DNA of 64,000 nucleotides, taken from assembly GCF_964266745.1 (NCBI RefSeq), contig NZ_CAXWGX010000003.1:1-64000 (forward strand), given 5' to 3'. The notes beneath the pieces were generated by a model. The model did not search any database, was not told where the DNA came from, and saw only the letters and a list, made by a program, of their open reading frames with translations. The DNA comes from Propionicimonas sp020161015 (GTDB lineage: Bacteria > Actinomycetota > Actinomycetes > Propionibacteriales > Propionibacteriaceae). A program made the position numbers and the translations under genes. Of the stretch, positions 22,236-30,296 are shown one piece after another (the stretch's first letter is position 1; each line of letters opens with the position of its first letter).

Positions 22236-22874
22236 TCAACCCCCTTCGTGGTTGGGTAGGACGAGACGGAGCCCGGTGGGTGACGCGGGCACCTCGACGG
22301 TGGCCCGGCGGGCCCCGCGGGAAACGGTGAGCGTGGTGGGGCGCGACAGCCCGGGCAGGCTGAACGCGCCGGCCGCGTCGGTCGTGACCCGCTGCCGGGT
22401 GAGCCCGGAACTCACCTCCGCGCCGGGGACGGCGGCGCCGTCCGGGTCGACGACGGTGCCGGTGAGCGCGACCAGCGGCTGGAGGTCGACGACCACCTGC
22501 TCCACCGGCGGCGCTGTCGGCTCGGGGACGGCCACGCTGACCGGCAGCCCGATCAGGAACCCGAAGCCGGGGCGGTCCTTGGGCAGGGACTCGAGCCGGG
22601 TGTGCGTCACCGACTCCGCGGCCAGCAGGAGCGCCTCGGTGAGCCCGAGGACGTCGTCTCCGGAGGTCTCGACGGCCACCCGCAACTCGAGGTCGAGCAG
22701 GGCGCCCGCGCGGCGTGACCGCCCGACGCGGTCCAGCGCGAGCGGCGTGACGAGGACGGCGGGCCGGGGGCCGTCGTGCGGCTGGCCCGGCCGGACGAGC
22801 TGGAGCCCGGCCGTCCCGGACGCCGCGGTCAGGACCGTGACGAGGCCGTCCAGAGCCTCCTGGGTGGCGCTCAT
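22236..22874 (-). CDS. DUF4255 tube/sheath terminator (Pvc16/Afp16-like cap), first gene of the CIS operon
   Basis: A 212-residue protein. Residues 1-140 follow the DUF4255 pattern (ALDGLVTVLTAASG, LDLELRVAVETSGDDVLGLT, GFLIGLPVSVAVPEP). Residues ~145-212 look like a carboxypeptidase-regulatory/Ig-like domain (LVALTGTVVDPDGAAVPGAE; DAAGAFSLPGLSRPTT). Pvc16-like proteins cap the distal end of tube and sheath. This is the first gene of the operon; the 241-bp gap to dacB, transcribed the other way, must hold its promoter, but I see no clear -35/-10 pair. Confidence 0.85.
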   Translation of the reverse strand: MSATQEALDGLVTVLTAASGTAGLQLVRPGQPHDGPRPAVLVTPLALDRVGRSRRAGALLDLELRVAVETSGDDVLGLTEALLLAAESVTHTRLESLPKDRPGFGFLIGLPVSVAVPEPTAPPVEQVVVDLQPLVALTGTVVDPDGAAVPGAEVSSGLTRQRVTTDAAGAFSLPGLSRPTTLTVSRGARRATVEVPASPTGLRLVLPNHEGG

Positions 22875-23115
22875 GGCGACCCCAGCACGGGAGTGCTCGC
22901 GTGTTCCACGGCGATGTCCTCACACGGTGGGCGTTTCGGACAGTAGAGCGGCACGCGAGGCGGGCGATAGGTGTGCGGCGGCGGTAGTAATGCCCAACCA
23001 CCGCAGGTATCACCCGGCCCGTGAGACGCTCCGGGCGCGCGGCCTCAGCCGGGGGTCGAGGCTCCGGGGCTTCGGTGGGGCCGGCTTCTGGCGTGTCCCC
23101 GCGCGGCAGGGGAGA

Positions 23116-24507
23116 ATGCGTCCCATGTCCCCCCGGCATCGCACGTCCCCCTCGTCCCGTCACGCCCGGCGCTGGCTGGGCGGCGCCGTGGCCGCCGGTC
23201 TGGTCGTGCTCTGCGGGCCGGGGGTCGCGCCGTCGGTCGCCGTCGTGCCGCCCGCCGCGCCCCTGGCCGCGCCGCGCGCCGTGCCAGCGCCCGCTGTCGC
23301 ACCGGCGGCACCGCTCGCCGTCCCGCTCGCCGCGGACGCCCCGCTGCCGGATCCCGCCATCCTGACCGCGCGGCTGAAGAAGGTCTCCACGAAGGGCATC
23401 CAGAAGGTGGGGGTGGTGGTCACGACCACAGACGGGCAGGTGCTCGCCGACCGTTCGTCGGGCACGCCGCTCACGCCGGCCTCGACGATGAAGCTCTTCA
23501 CCACGATGGCCGCCCTCGACGCGCTGGGGCCCGAGCGCACCTTCGCCACGCGGGTGGTCGACGCGGACGGCAAGCGGATCGTCCTGGTGGGCGGCGGCGA
23601 CCCGCTGCTCACCGACAAGACGTCCACCTCCTCGTACAAGACGGCCTCGCTGCAGAAGCTCGCCGCGGCGACCGTTGCCGCGCTCAGGGCAGCCGGACGC
23701 ACCAGCGTCGGCCTGCGCTACGACGCCTCGTTGTTCACCGGGCCCACCTTCAGCCCCGACTGGAAGTCGAAGTGGCTGGGCTGGGAGGCCCGCGTCGCCG
23801 CGCTGGAGATCAACTCCGGCAAGGTGTCGGGTGGACGGGCCGCGTCCAACCCGCCGAAGACCGCGGCCAAGGCCTTCGCCGCGCGGTTGCGCGCCGCGGG
23901 CATCACCGTCACCTCCATCCTGCCCGCCACCGCGCCCGCGGGGGCGACAGAGCTGGCTCGGGTCACGTCCACCACCACCGCCCGGATCGTCCACCGCACC
24001 CTGCTGCTCAGCGACAACGTCGCCGCGGAGACGCTCTCGCGGCACGCCGCGCTCGCCAACGGGCGGGCGGGGAGCTTCGCCGGGGCCGCGGCGAACGTCA
24101 CGGCGTGGGCGGCGGACAACGGCCTGTGGGTCACCGGGCAAAGGATCCTGGACGGCAGCGGGCTCGCTCCGGGCAGCCGGCTCGCGCCCGCGGCGCTGGC
24201 GGCCGCCGTCCGGCTCGCGCTCGCGGAGGACCGGTTCGCCCCGGTCATCGGCGGACTGCCGGTGGCCGCGGAGTCCGGCACCCTCAAGTACAGGTTCGAT
24301 GACCGGTCCGAGGCCGCCGGGCGGCACGTCGTCCACGCCAAGACAGGGACGCTGAGCGGGCTCGCCGGGCTCGCCGGCTACGTGACCACCGCGGACGGCG
24401 CGCTGCTGGTGTTCGCCGAGCTGGGGAACAAGGCCACCAGCTACTACCGGGTCTACGACTGGCTCGACCGTGAGGCGGCCGTGATCGCCGGGTGCGGCTG
24501 CCGCTGA
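23116..24507 (+). CDS. dacB: D-alanyl-D-alanine carboxypeptidase/endopeptidase, S13 family (PBP4-type)
   Basis: A 463-residue secreted protein. It has an N-terminal basic stretch with RR, a hydrophobic segment (WLGGAVAAGLVVLCG), then a Pro/Ala-rich region to ~residue 75. The catalytic domain has all three penicillin-binding motifs: SxxK in PASTMKLFT, SxN in LLSDNVAAETL and KTG in HAKTGTLSG. It trims or cuts peptidoglycan stem peptides outside the membrane. ATG 23116 follows a GGGGAGA ribosome binding site; a second in-frame ATG is at 23125. It is divergent from the CIS operon. Confidence 0.92.
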   Translation: MRPMSPRHRTSPSSRHARRWLGGAVAAGLVVLCGPGVAPSVAVVPPAAPLAAPRAVPAPAVAPAAPLAVPLAADAPLPDPAILTARLKKVSTKGIQKVGVVVTTTDGQVLADRSSGTPLTPASTMKLFTTMAALDALGPERTFATRVVDADGKRIVLVGGGDPLLTDKTSTSSYKTASLQKLAAATVAALRAAGRTSVGLRYDASLFTGPTFSPDWKSKWLGWEARVAALEINSGKVSGGRAASNPPKTAAKAFAARLRAAGITVTSILPATAPAGATELARVTSTTTARIVHRTLLLSDNVAAETLSRHAALANGRAGSFAGAAANVTAWAADNGLWVTGQRILDGSGLAPGSRLAPAALAAAVRLALAEDRFAPVIGGLPVAAESGTLKYRFDDRSEAAGRHVVHAKTGTLSGLAGLAGYVTTADGALLVFAELGNKATSYYRVYDWLDREAAVIAGCGCR

Positions 24508-24547
24508 ACCCTGGAGCGCGGCTGGGCCCGCGCGCGGCGTCCGGGGG

Positions 24548-24844
24548 TCAGGCGGTGAGCCGGACGCCGACCGGACGGGCGTCCTCTGCGCTCCACAGCG
24601 ACGCGCCGGCCGTCCGGTTGGTCCACGTGGGCCGCCAGTCCTCGACGCTGGCCTCGGCATCGTCGGACTCGTACACCACGACGCCCTGGAACTCGGGGTG
24701 GAACCTCAGGAGGTGCTCCACGCCCTGGAGGCGGGTGTGGAAGCGGTCGTCGCAGCCGCCGCAGACGTAGCGGGTGTCGGGCTCGACGAGCTGGTCGAGC
24801 CAGTTCTCGAGGCGGCTCAGCAGGCGCTCGGTGATCGTGCTCAT
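24548..24844 (-). CDS. small C2H2-like zinc-finger protein of unknown role
   Basis: A 98-residue, acidic protein. Residues 27-50 carry Y-V-C-x2-C-x4-F-H and then H-L-L-R-F-H, a C2H2-type zinc-finger pattern that is rare in bacteria outside the Ros/MucR family. The rest (VVVYESDDAEASVEDW, WRPTWTNRTAG) matches no family I know. ATG 24844 was chosen: GGAGG sits 9 nt upstream in the coding sense, and upstream in-frame Met codons have poor contexts. It converges on dacB. The leader has a small perfect hairpin, CCACAC-CGAA-GTGTGG (24921-24936). Confidence 0.7.
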   Translation of the reverse strand: MSTITERLLSRLENWLDQLVEPDTRYVCGGCDDRFHTRLQGVEHLLRFHPEFQGVVVYESDDAEASVEDWRPTWTNRTAGASLWSAEDARPVGVRLTA

Positions 24845-25252
24845 CTCTGGTCCTCCAGTCGGGGGTGGTGGAGGTGTAGGCGGCCCCGCCGCGACGGCAG
24901 TGTGCAGCGGGGCCGGTGTACCACACCGAAGTGTGGCCGGAGTCGGAGGGGGGACGGCTCCGGCCGATCTGGCCCGGGTGGGGGGTCCTGCCCGGGGTCC
25001 TGCCCGCCGCGCCCGTGGGGGTCCGGGACGTCGTCGCCGGGGGAGTGCGACGACGCGTGCGACGGAGTACTTCGCCTCTTGAGTTGTGCCGCCTCTGCGG
25101 CGCACCACCAGATTCACCCATCCCCGAGCGCCGATCCAGCCCCGACGGCCGCTTGGTCCCGCTGTTGGTTACCCAAATAGCCGCGCCCTTGGTCATCCCG
25201 GCCGCGCGCGTCCCCACGCTCCGCCCGCCCTCCCCTCGCCCCCGGTTTGCTC

Positions 25253-25302
25253 CCGAACGCAACTCCTGCCGCCGAAAAACCGGCAGCGAGCGTTGCGTTC
25301 GG
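25253..25302. repeat. 50-bp palindromic repeat, copy 4 (diverged centre)
   Basis: Same length and outer layout as the copies at 44-512, but the centre reads GCCGAAAAACCGGC instead of GGAATTCC. The outer arms keep CCGAACGCAAC / GTTGCGTTCGG. Followed by AAGCGAACGC. Confidence 0.8.
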
Positions 25303-25433
25303 AAGCGAACGCAACGCGTGCGGCTGCTGGTACGGCGGCTGCCCAGCCCTGGGGCGCGGCTACCAGGGTCGGTCTGTGGCACGCCGCTCGCGGGTGCCCG
25401 CCTGGCTTCGCCTCGCCCTCCTCCCCGTTGCAC

Positions 25434-25483
25434 CCGAATGTCACTCTTGCCGCCGGAATTCCGGTAGCGGGAGTTGCTTTCGG
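25434..25483. repeat. 50-bp palindromic repeat, copy 5
   Basis: Centred on GGAATTCC at 25455-25462. The left arm starts CCGAATGTCACTC and the right arm ends GAGTTGCTTTCGG, so the outer arms no longer pair perfectly. Followed by GAGCGAGCGCGGCGGGT. Confidence 0.85.
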
Positions 25484-25561
25484 GAGCGAGCGCGGCGGGT
25501 GGGGCTGGTGGGATGGGGGCGCGGGGAGCGGCGCGGCCTGCGTCCCTCTCGGTTGGCGCTC

Positions 25562-25611
25562 CCGATTGTCACTCTTGCCGCCGGAATTCCGGTAGCGGGA
25601 GTTGCTCTCGG
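25562..25611. repeat. 50-bp palindromic repeat, copy 6
   Basis: Centred on GGAATTCC at 25583-25590. Almost identical to copy 5 in the core and in its GAGCGAGCGCGGCGGGT tail; the outer arms differ at a few bases. Confidence 0.85.
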
Positions 25612-25715
25612 GAGCGAGCGCGGCGGGTGGGGCGGGTGGGACGCGGGCGTGTCAGTGGTGGACGGGCTGGTGGGACGGCGTGGGCGCCGCGGGACGCGTC
25701 CCTCCCGGTTTGCCC

Positions 25716-25765
25716 CCGAATGCCACTCTCGCCGCCGGAATTCCGGTAGCGGGAGTTGCTTTCGG
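25716..25765. repeat. 50-bp palindromic repeat, copy 7
   Basis: Centred on GGAATTCC at 25737-25744. The tail GAGCGAGCGCGGCGGGT is the same as in copies 5 and 6. The upstream CGTCCCTCCCGGTTTG also resembles the bases before copy 6, so the repeated unit is longer than the palindrome. Confidence 0.85.
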
Positions 25766-25965
25766 GAGCGAGCGCGGCGGGTGGGGCTGGTGGGACGGGG
25801 GAGCGGCACGGCGTGGGCTGGTGGGACGGGGGAGGGGGAGCGGCGGCGCCCCCGGGCGGCGGACCGGGCGGCCGGAAGAGGCGGCTCGGCGGCGCGGCTC
25901 ACGGGAGCGCTGGGTGGGGCCGGTAATACTGGACGGAGCCCGCTCGCCTTCCCCGCAGGAGTTCC

Positions 25966-27453
25966 ATGGCCACGACAGCACAGCCCGGCGTGGCACTGCC
26001 GTCCCCGCTGCGTCGCAGCCAGGGCGTCGCATTGCGCCGCTCCCTCGTGCTGATGGGCATGACGGTCGTGCTGCCGGGCTCCGCCCAGCTGGCGGTCGGC
26101 AAGCGCCGCCTCGGCCGTGTCGCGGTCCGCACCTGGCTGGCGATCGTGGTCGCGGTGCTGGTGCTCGCGCTGCTCCTGCTCACGCCCGCTCGCGCGCTGC
26201 TCATCGGCCTCTACGCCAACCCGGTCACGCTCACCGTCCTGAAGTGGGTCGCCCCCGTGCTCGGTGCCGGCTGGATCCTGCTGCTCCTGGACGCGTGGTG
26301 GCTGGCCAACCCACGCCACCTGTCGACGGCCGGACGGTGGGTCTCTGGCATCGTGGCCCTCGCGCTCGCGATCACCAGCGGCACGATCGCCTGGACGGCG
26401 TCCTCCGCGTTCGGCACCCAGGCCAAGCTCTTCGGCAACGTGTTCGGTGGCGGCGGCACGTCCCAGGTGCAGAACGGACGGATCAACGTCCTGCTGCTCG
26501 GCGGGGACGCGGGCGCCGACCGCACCGGCCTCCGCCCGGACTCCATGACGGTCGCCAGCATCGACGCGGAGACCGGCCGGACGGTGCTGTTCAGCCTCCC
26601 GCGCAACATGCAGCACGCGCCGTTCCCGGCGGACTCCCCGCTGCACGCGAAGTACCCGAACGGCTACTTCTGCCACGTCAAGAACCTCGCCGACGCGTGC
26701 ATGCTGAACGGCGTCTACACCCTCGCCGTGCAGAACAAGAAGCTGTTCCCCGGAGTGAAGTACCCCGGCGTCGAGGCCACCAGGGGCGTGATCGAGGAGA
26801 CCCTCGGACTGAAGATCAACTACTGGGCGATGATCGACCTGAAGGGCTTCCAGCAGCTGATCAACGCTGTCGGCGGCATCCGGCTCGACATCGGCAAGCG
26901 CGTGCCGATCGGCAGCCTGCACGGCCCGAAGGGCGTCTACGACTGGATCGAGCCCGGCAAGAACGTCAAGCTCGACGGCTTCCACGCCCTCTGGTTCGCC
27001 CGCTCGCGGGAGTACTCCACCGACTACGAGCGGATGATCCGCCAGAAGTGCGTGATGAACGCCATGCTGCGCCAGCTCAACCCGACGACGGTGCTCACCA
27101 AGTTCCAGGACATCGCCGCGGCCGGCGAGCAGATCGTCGCGACCAACGTTCCGACCTCGGAGCTGGGCACGCTGCTCGACCTCGCCGTGAAGGGCAAGAG
27201 CCTGCCGATGGCCTCTGTCAGCTTCACCCCGCCACTGGTCGTCCCGATGGACCCCGACTTCGCCAAGATCCGCACCGTGGTGAAGGACCGGATCGCCGAG
27301 TCCGAGGCCGCGGACGCCGCGCCGACCGCGTCCGCGTCCACCTCCGCGCCGGCTGATGGCACCGCGTCACCGAAGCCGACAGGGACGAAGAGCGGCAAGC
27401 CCAGCAAGACCAACACCGACAACCTCGACAGCGTCTGCAAGGTCAGCGGCTGA
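25966..27453 (+). CDS. LytR-CpsA-Psr (LCP) family cell-wall ligase
   Basis: A 495-residue membrane protein. Three to four N-terminal hydrophobic segments lie within residues ~25-150. The LCP domain runs from ~residue 168 (INVLLLGGDAGADR, RPDSMTVASI, FSLPRNMQ) to ~390 (YWAMIDLKGFQQLINAVGG, ALWFARSREYSTDYERM). A Ser/Thr/Lys/Pro-rich tail ends in a Cys-containing SVCKVSG. LCP enzymes move lipid-linked glycopolymers onto peptidoglycan outside the membrane. The usual Arg and Asp residues that hold the pyrophosphate are present. The insert with CHVKNLADAC is a typical actinobacterial disulfide. It neighbours the manC/GT block, in line with polymer attachment. Confidence 0.93.
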   Translation: MATTAQPGVALPSPLRRSQGVALRRSLVLMGMTVVLPGSAQLAVGKRRLGRVAVRTWLAIVVAVLVLALLLLTPARALLIGLYANPVTLTVLKWVAPVLGAGWILLLLDAWWLANPRHLSTAGRWVSGIVALALAITSGTIAWTASSAFGTQAKLFGNVFGGGGTSQVQNGRINVLLLGGDAGADRTGLRPDSMTVASIDAETGRTVLFSLPRNMQHAPFPADSPLHAKYPNGYFCHVKNLADACMLNGVYTLAVQNKKLFPGVKYPGVEATRGVIEETLGLKINYWAMIDLKGFQQLINAVGGIRLDIGKRVPIGSLHGPKGVYDWIEPGKNVKLDGFHALWFARSREYSTDYERMIRQKCVMNAMLRQLNPTTVLTKFQDIAAAGEQIVATNVPTSELGTLLDLAVKGKSLPMASVSFTPPLVVPMDPDFAKIRTVVKDRIAESEAADAAPTASASTSAPADGTASPKPTGTKSGKPSKTNTDNLDSVCKVSG

Positions 27454-27489
27454 CCCGCCCCGGCCCGCGGCCCGGGAAGCGGGGCAGGC

Positions 27490-28344
27490 TCAGAGCTTGC
27501 CCGATCCCAGGATCGAGAACACCCAGGTGCCGACCTCGCTGGTGACCTCGCGGCCGGTCGGGAAGTCGGTCACCCGGGTCATCACGGCCATCCGGTAGTC
27601 GCGGCCGTCGCCCTGGACGCCGCCCATCGAGTTCACCGCCCACAGGTTGTCGGTGGACTGGAACTGGACCCAGCCGTTCTTGAGGTGGGCCGACACGGTC
27701 GCGGACCGGGGCTTGCCGATTCCCCAGGCCTGGTCGTCCTGCACCTGGCCCATGAGGTCCCACACGAACCGGCACTCGTCGTCGGTCAGGGCCGTGGAGC
27801 CGCCCGTGGCGAGGGTCCGCGCGAGCAGCACCTGGTCCTGCGGGGTCGTCCAGGTCCAGCTCCACTGGTCGGACTTCTTCTCGTCCAGGTGGGTGTGGGT
27901 CATGCCGAGCTCGTCGGCCAGCGACTGGTAGCCCTGGTAGCCGGCGTAGGTCCACAGCGCCGTGGCCGCGTCGTTGTCGGAGTTGCGGATGGCCTTCTGC
28001 GCGTGCTCGACGTTCTCGGGGCTCAGCGTGCCGCCGTCGGCGCGCGCCTTGCGCAGCGCCATGCACACGATCATCGGCTTGGCCATGGACGCGCTCTGGC
28101 TGGCGTAGTCGCCGTGGAAGCTGTAGGTGCCGCCGCTGCGGACGTCCTCGACGTACACCCCGAACGCCTGGTTGCCGTCGGCGATCGTGGCGAGCACGTC
28201 GTCCAGCTGCTCGGGCAGGGATCCGGTCGGGGAGGCGGTCGGGCGGGCAATGGACGGCCCGCCGCAGGCGGCGAGCAGGGACGCGGCGCCCGCGCCGGCG
28301 GTCGCCAGCCCCACGCGGGTGAGCAGGGTGCGGCGCGAGAGCAT
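27490..28344 (-). CDS. Tat-exported lipoprotein, class A beta-lactamase-like serine hydrolase
   Basis: A 284-residue protein. The N-terminus MLSRRTLLTRVGLATAG is a twin-arginine signal, and the LLAAC that follows is a lipobox, so the mature protein should be a lipoprotein. The catalytic domain keeps SMAK (SxxK) and SDN (NSDNDAA). The third box is KNG (AHLKNGWVQ) instead of KTG. Such proteins may be peptidoglycan hydrolases or true beta-lactamases, and the altered third box makes beta-lactam hydrolysis doubtful. ATG 28344 has GGAGG 6 nt upstream; the longer ATG 28380/28383 starts would put the Tat motif far inside. It is downstream of, and in the same direction as, the TIGR03089 gene. Confidence 0.85.
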   Translation of the reverse strand: MLSRRTLLTRVGLATAGAGAASLLAACGGPSIARPTASPTGSLPEQLDDVLATIADGNQAFGVYVEDVRSGGTYSFHGDYASQSASMAKPMIVCMALRKARADGGTLSPENVEHAQKAIRNSDNDAATALWTYAGYQGYQSLADELGMTHTHLDEKKSDQWSWTWTTPQDQVLLARTLATGGSTALTDDECRFVWDLMGQVQDDQAWGIGKPRSATVSAHLKNGWVQFQSTDNLWAVNSMGGVQGDGRDYRMAVMTRVTDFPTGREVTSEVGTWVFSILGSGKL

Positions 28345-28379
28345 GCGGCCTCCGTCGGGTAGGGGAGTGGCGCTGGCCA

Positions 28380-29099
28380 TCATGCCACCGGGCCCGTGGT
28401 CCGCTCGGCAGCGACGATCCGTGCCAGCGCTTCCGGCTCCACCGGGCCCTCCACCACGACCGCGGAGCCGCCGCCGAGCACCGGCCCGAGGAGCGCGGAG
28501 GCCAGCGTCTCCCACGCGGTCGACGGGCGCACCAGCACGCGTCCGGCCCGCGGCGCGACGAGGCCGGTGTCGCCGTGGCTGCGGGCACTCCCGTCGCCGG
28601 ACCAGGCGAGGGCGGACGCGGGCACGGCCACGGCGGCGTGCGCGTCGGGCTGGGCGAGTGCCTCCGTGCTGAAGTCGAGGACGCCGTCTCCGAGCCCGCG
28701 CAGACCCAGCCCGAGGGGGTGCAGCGAGCAGGCGAGGGTGGTCAGCCCGGCGTGTGCGCGGGGGTCCTCGGGGCCGGTGACCACCACCTCGCACGTGGCG
28801 TCCGGCGCTCCGGCGACGTACGCCAGCCCCCGCTGCCAGGCCGCCAGCGGCCACACCAGGCTCATCCAGTGGCCGGGGTGGGCTGCGCTCACCGGGCCGG
28901 CGACCGCACGCTCCGCACCGAGCTCCTCCAGGAGGTTGGCCGTCTTGTCCACCCAGTTGGCGACCGTGCGCACGCTCAGCTCGGTGCGCGCGCCGGTCTC
29001 GGGGCGGTACCAGGTGAGCAGCGGGTCGGCGCCGCCTCCCCTCGCCCGTCGGGAGAGCGCGCTGACCACGGGATTCTCACCAACCGGAGTACCTGCCAC
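28380..29099 (-). CDS. TIGR03089 family protein (AMP-ligase-like, actinobacterial)
   Basis: A 239-residue protein. It resembles the N-terminal part of acyl-adenylating enzymes (PLLTWYRPETGARTELSVRT, VANWVDKTANLLEELGA, WMSLVWPLAAWQRGLAYVAG), but it lacks the AMP-binding C-terminal domain. It is therefore probably not a ligase by itself. The family is confined to Actinobacteria and has no known role. GTG 29099 was chosen; GTG 29069 is possible. It is divergent from manC with 33 bp between starts. The same pair neighbours LCP genes in mycobacteria (recalled). Confidence 0.85.
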   Translation of the reverse strand: MAGTPVGENPVVSALSRRARGGGADPLLTWYRPETGARTELSVRTVANWVDKTANLLEELGAERAVAGPVSAAHPGHWMSLVWPLAAWQRGLAYVAGAPDATCEVVVTGPEDPRAHAGLTTLACSLHPLGLGLRGLGDGVLDFSTEALAQPDAHAAVAVPASALAWSGDGSARSHGDTGLVAPRAGRVLVRPSTAWETLASALLGPVLGGGSAVVVEGPVEPEALARIVAAERTTGPVA

Positions 29100-29132
29100 C
29101 CGGTCATGGTAGGCGTGCCCTACCCTCGAGGC

Positions 29133-30209
29133 GTGCGATATGTCGTGATCATGGCCGGTGGGTCCGGGACGCGGTTGTGGCCGCTGTCCCGGCAGGGAAC
29201 GCCCAAGCAACTGCTGCCGCTGGTCGGCGGGAAGAGCCTGCTGCGGCTCGCGTTCGAGCGCTCGCTGGCCTCCGTCCCCGCCGAGCGGGTGTGGGTGGTC
29301 ACCGGGGCTGCGTACGCCGACGTGGTCGCCGCGCAACTGCCGGAACTGCCCGCGGGCAACATCCTCGGCGAGCCGGTGGGACGCGACTCGCTCAACGCCG
29401 TCGCCTGGCCCGCGGCCGTCCTGCACCGGCTCGACCCGGACGCGGTGATCGCGCAGGTCTCCGCCGACCAGGTGATCGAGCCGGTGGACGTGTTCGCCGG
29501 CTGCCTCGGCACCGCCTACGCCGTGGCCGAGGCGGACCCGTCCGTGCTGGTCACCCTCGGCGTGGTGCCGACCAGCCCGCACACCGGCTACGGCTACCTG
29601 CACCGCGGGGCGGCCCTTCCCGGCTTCGAGGGTGCCCATGCCGTGCTCGACTTCGCGGAGAAGCCCGCGCGCGAGGTGGCAGAGGGGTACCTCGCCTCCG
29701 GCGAGTACTGGTGGAACTCCGGCATGTTCGTGTGGCGTGCGGCCACCCTGCTGGAGCAGCTGCGACTGCTGCTCCCCGCCACCCACGCGTCGATCACGGA
29801 GCTCGCCGAGCACCCCGACCGGCTCGCGCAGATCTTCCCCGGCCTCGCCAGGACCTCCGTCGACTACGGCGTGATGGAGCCGGTGTCGGCCGGCCACGGC
29901 AGCGCGCACGTCGCAGCGGTCGCGCTGCCGGTCTCCTGGCGTGACGTCGGCGGCTACCAGAGCCTGGCCGAGATCCTCGGCACCGACGCCGCGGGCAACG
30001 CCGTGTCGGGGCTGAGCGTGTCGATCGACGCAGCGGACAACGTCGTGGTCAACGACGACGACGGCTCGGTGGTCGCGCTGCTCGGCGTGAGCGGGCTCGT
30101 GGTCGTGCGGACGCCGTCCGCGACGCTGGTGGCACGCGCGGAGGACGCCGAGCGGATCAAGGAACTGGTCGCCGCGGTCACGCTGCAGGCCGGGCCGCAG
30201 TTCGCGTGA
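29133..30209 (+). CDS. manC: mannose-1-phosphate guanylyltransferase
   Basis: A 358-residue enzyme that makes GDP-mannose from mannose-1-phosphate and GTP. The nucleotide-binding signature GGSGTRLWPLSR is at residues 9-20. PTSPHTGYGYLH, DFAEKP and WNSGMFVWRA are the metal and sugar-phosphate motifs, and the C-terminal segment is the left-handed beta-helix stub. No isomerase domain is fused. GTG 29133 is the start that gives the standard N-terminus. GDP-mannose feeds the cell-envelope glycans made by neighbouring glycosyltransferase genes; manB, which makes its substrate, lies at 36.8 kb. Confidence 0.94.
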   Translation: MRYVVIMAGGSGTRLWPLSRQGTPKQLLPLVGGKSLLRLAFERSLASVPAERVWVVTGAAYADVVAAQLPELPAGNILGEPVGRDSLNAVAWPAAVLHRLDPDAVIAQVSADQVIEPVDVFAGCLGTAYAVAEADPSVLVTLGVVPTSPHTGYGYLHRGAALPGFEGAHAVLDFAEKPAREVAEGYLASGEYWWNSGMFVWRAATLLEQLRLLLPATHASITELAEHPDRLAQIFPGLARTSVDYGVMEPVSAGHGSAHVAAVALPVSWRDVGGYQSLAEILGTDAAGNAVSGLSVSIDAADNVVVNDDDGSVVALLGVSGLVVVRTPSATLVARAEDAERIKELVAAVTLQAGPQFA

Positions 30210-30296
30210 GCGCGACGTCCCGCCGGTAGCGGGCGGCGCCACCGCAGGCGCCCGGCTGGCTAGGCTGGCCGGTGCACCCCTGGGAGGAACCTGAGC

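Larger units (their letters stand above)
24845..25965. other. 1.1-kb noncoding region with four palindromic repeats
   Basis: No convincing gene. The open frames in it are shadows of GC-rich repeats. The left third (24845-25240) holds the leader of the zinc-finger gene with a CCACAC/GTGTGG hairpin and two copies of GGGGTCCTGCCCG. The middle holds four 50-bp palindromes (listed separately), each followed by GAGCGAGCGCGGCGGGT or a similar tail. The right end (25900-25965) must hold the promoter of the LCP gene; TAATAC at 25923 is a possible -10 with no clear -35. I see no tRNA. Confidence 0.65.

Noticed and set aside
10322..22874. Contractile-tail prophage or type VI secretion
   Set aside because: No integrase, terminase, capsid or portal genes and no TssJLM membrane complex are seen. 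The gene set and order (DUF4255, Afp7-type, J, I) fit an extracellular-type CIS.
21127..24660. 1177-residue minus-strand frame across sheath, DUF4255 and dacB
   Set aside because: Low-complexity Arg/Gly/Pro shadow sequence with no domain. It crosses two well supported genes.
25253..25765. CRISPR array
   Set aside because: The repeats are full palindromes with unequal spacers of 78-131 bp, there are only four copies, and no cas genes are present.
28380..29099. Full acyl-CoA or fatty-acyl-AMP ligase
   Set aside because: Only the N-terminal like part is present, and the AMP-binding C-terminal motifs are absent.
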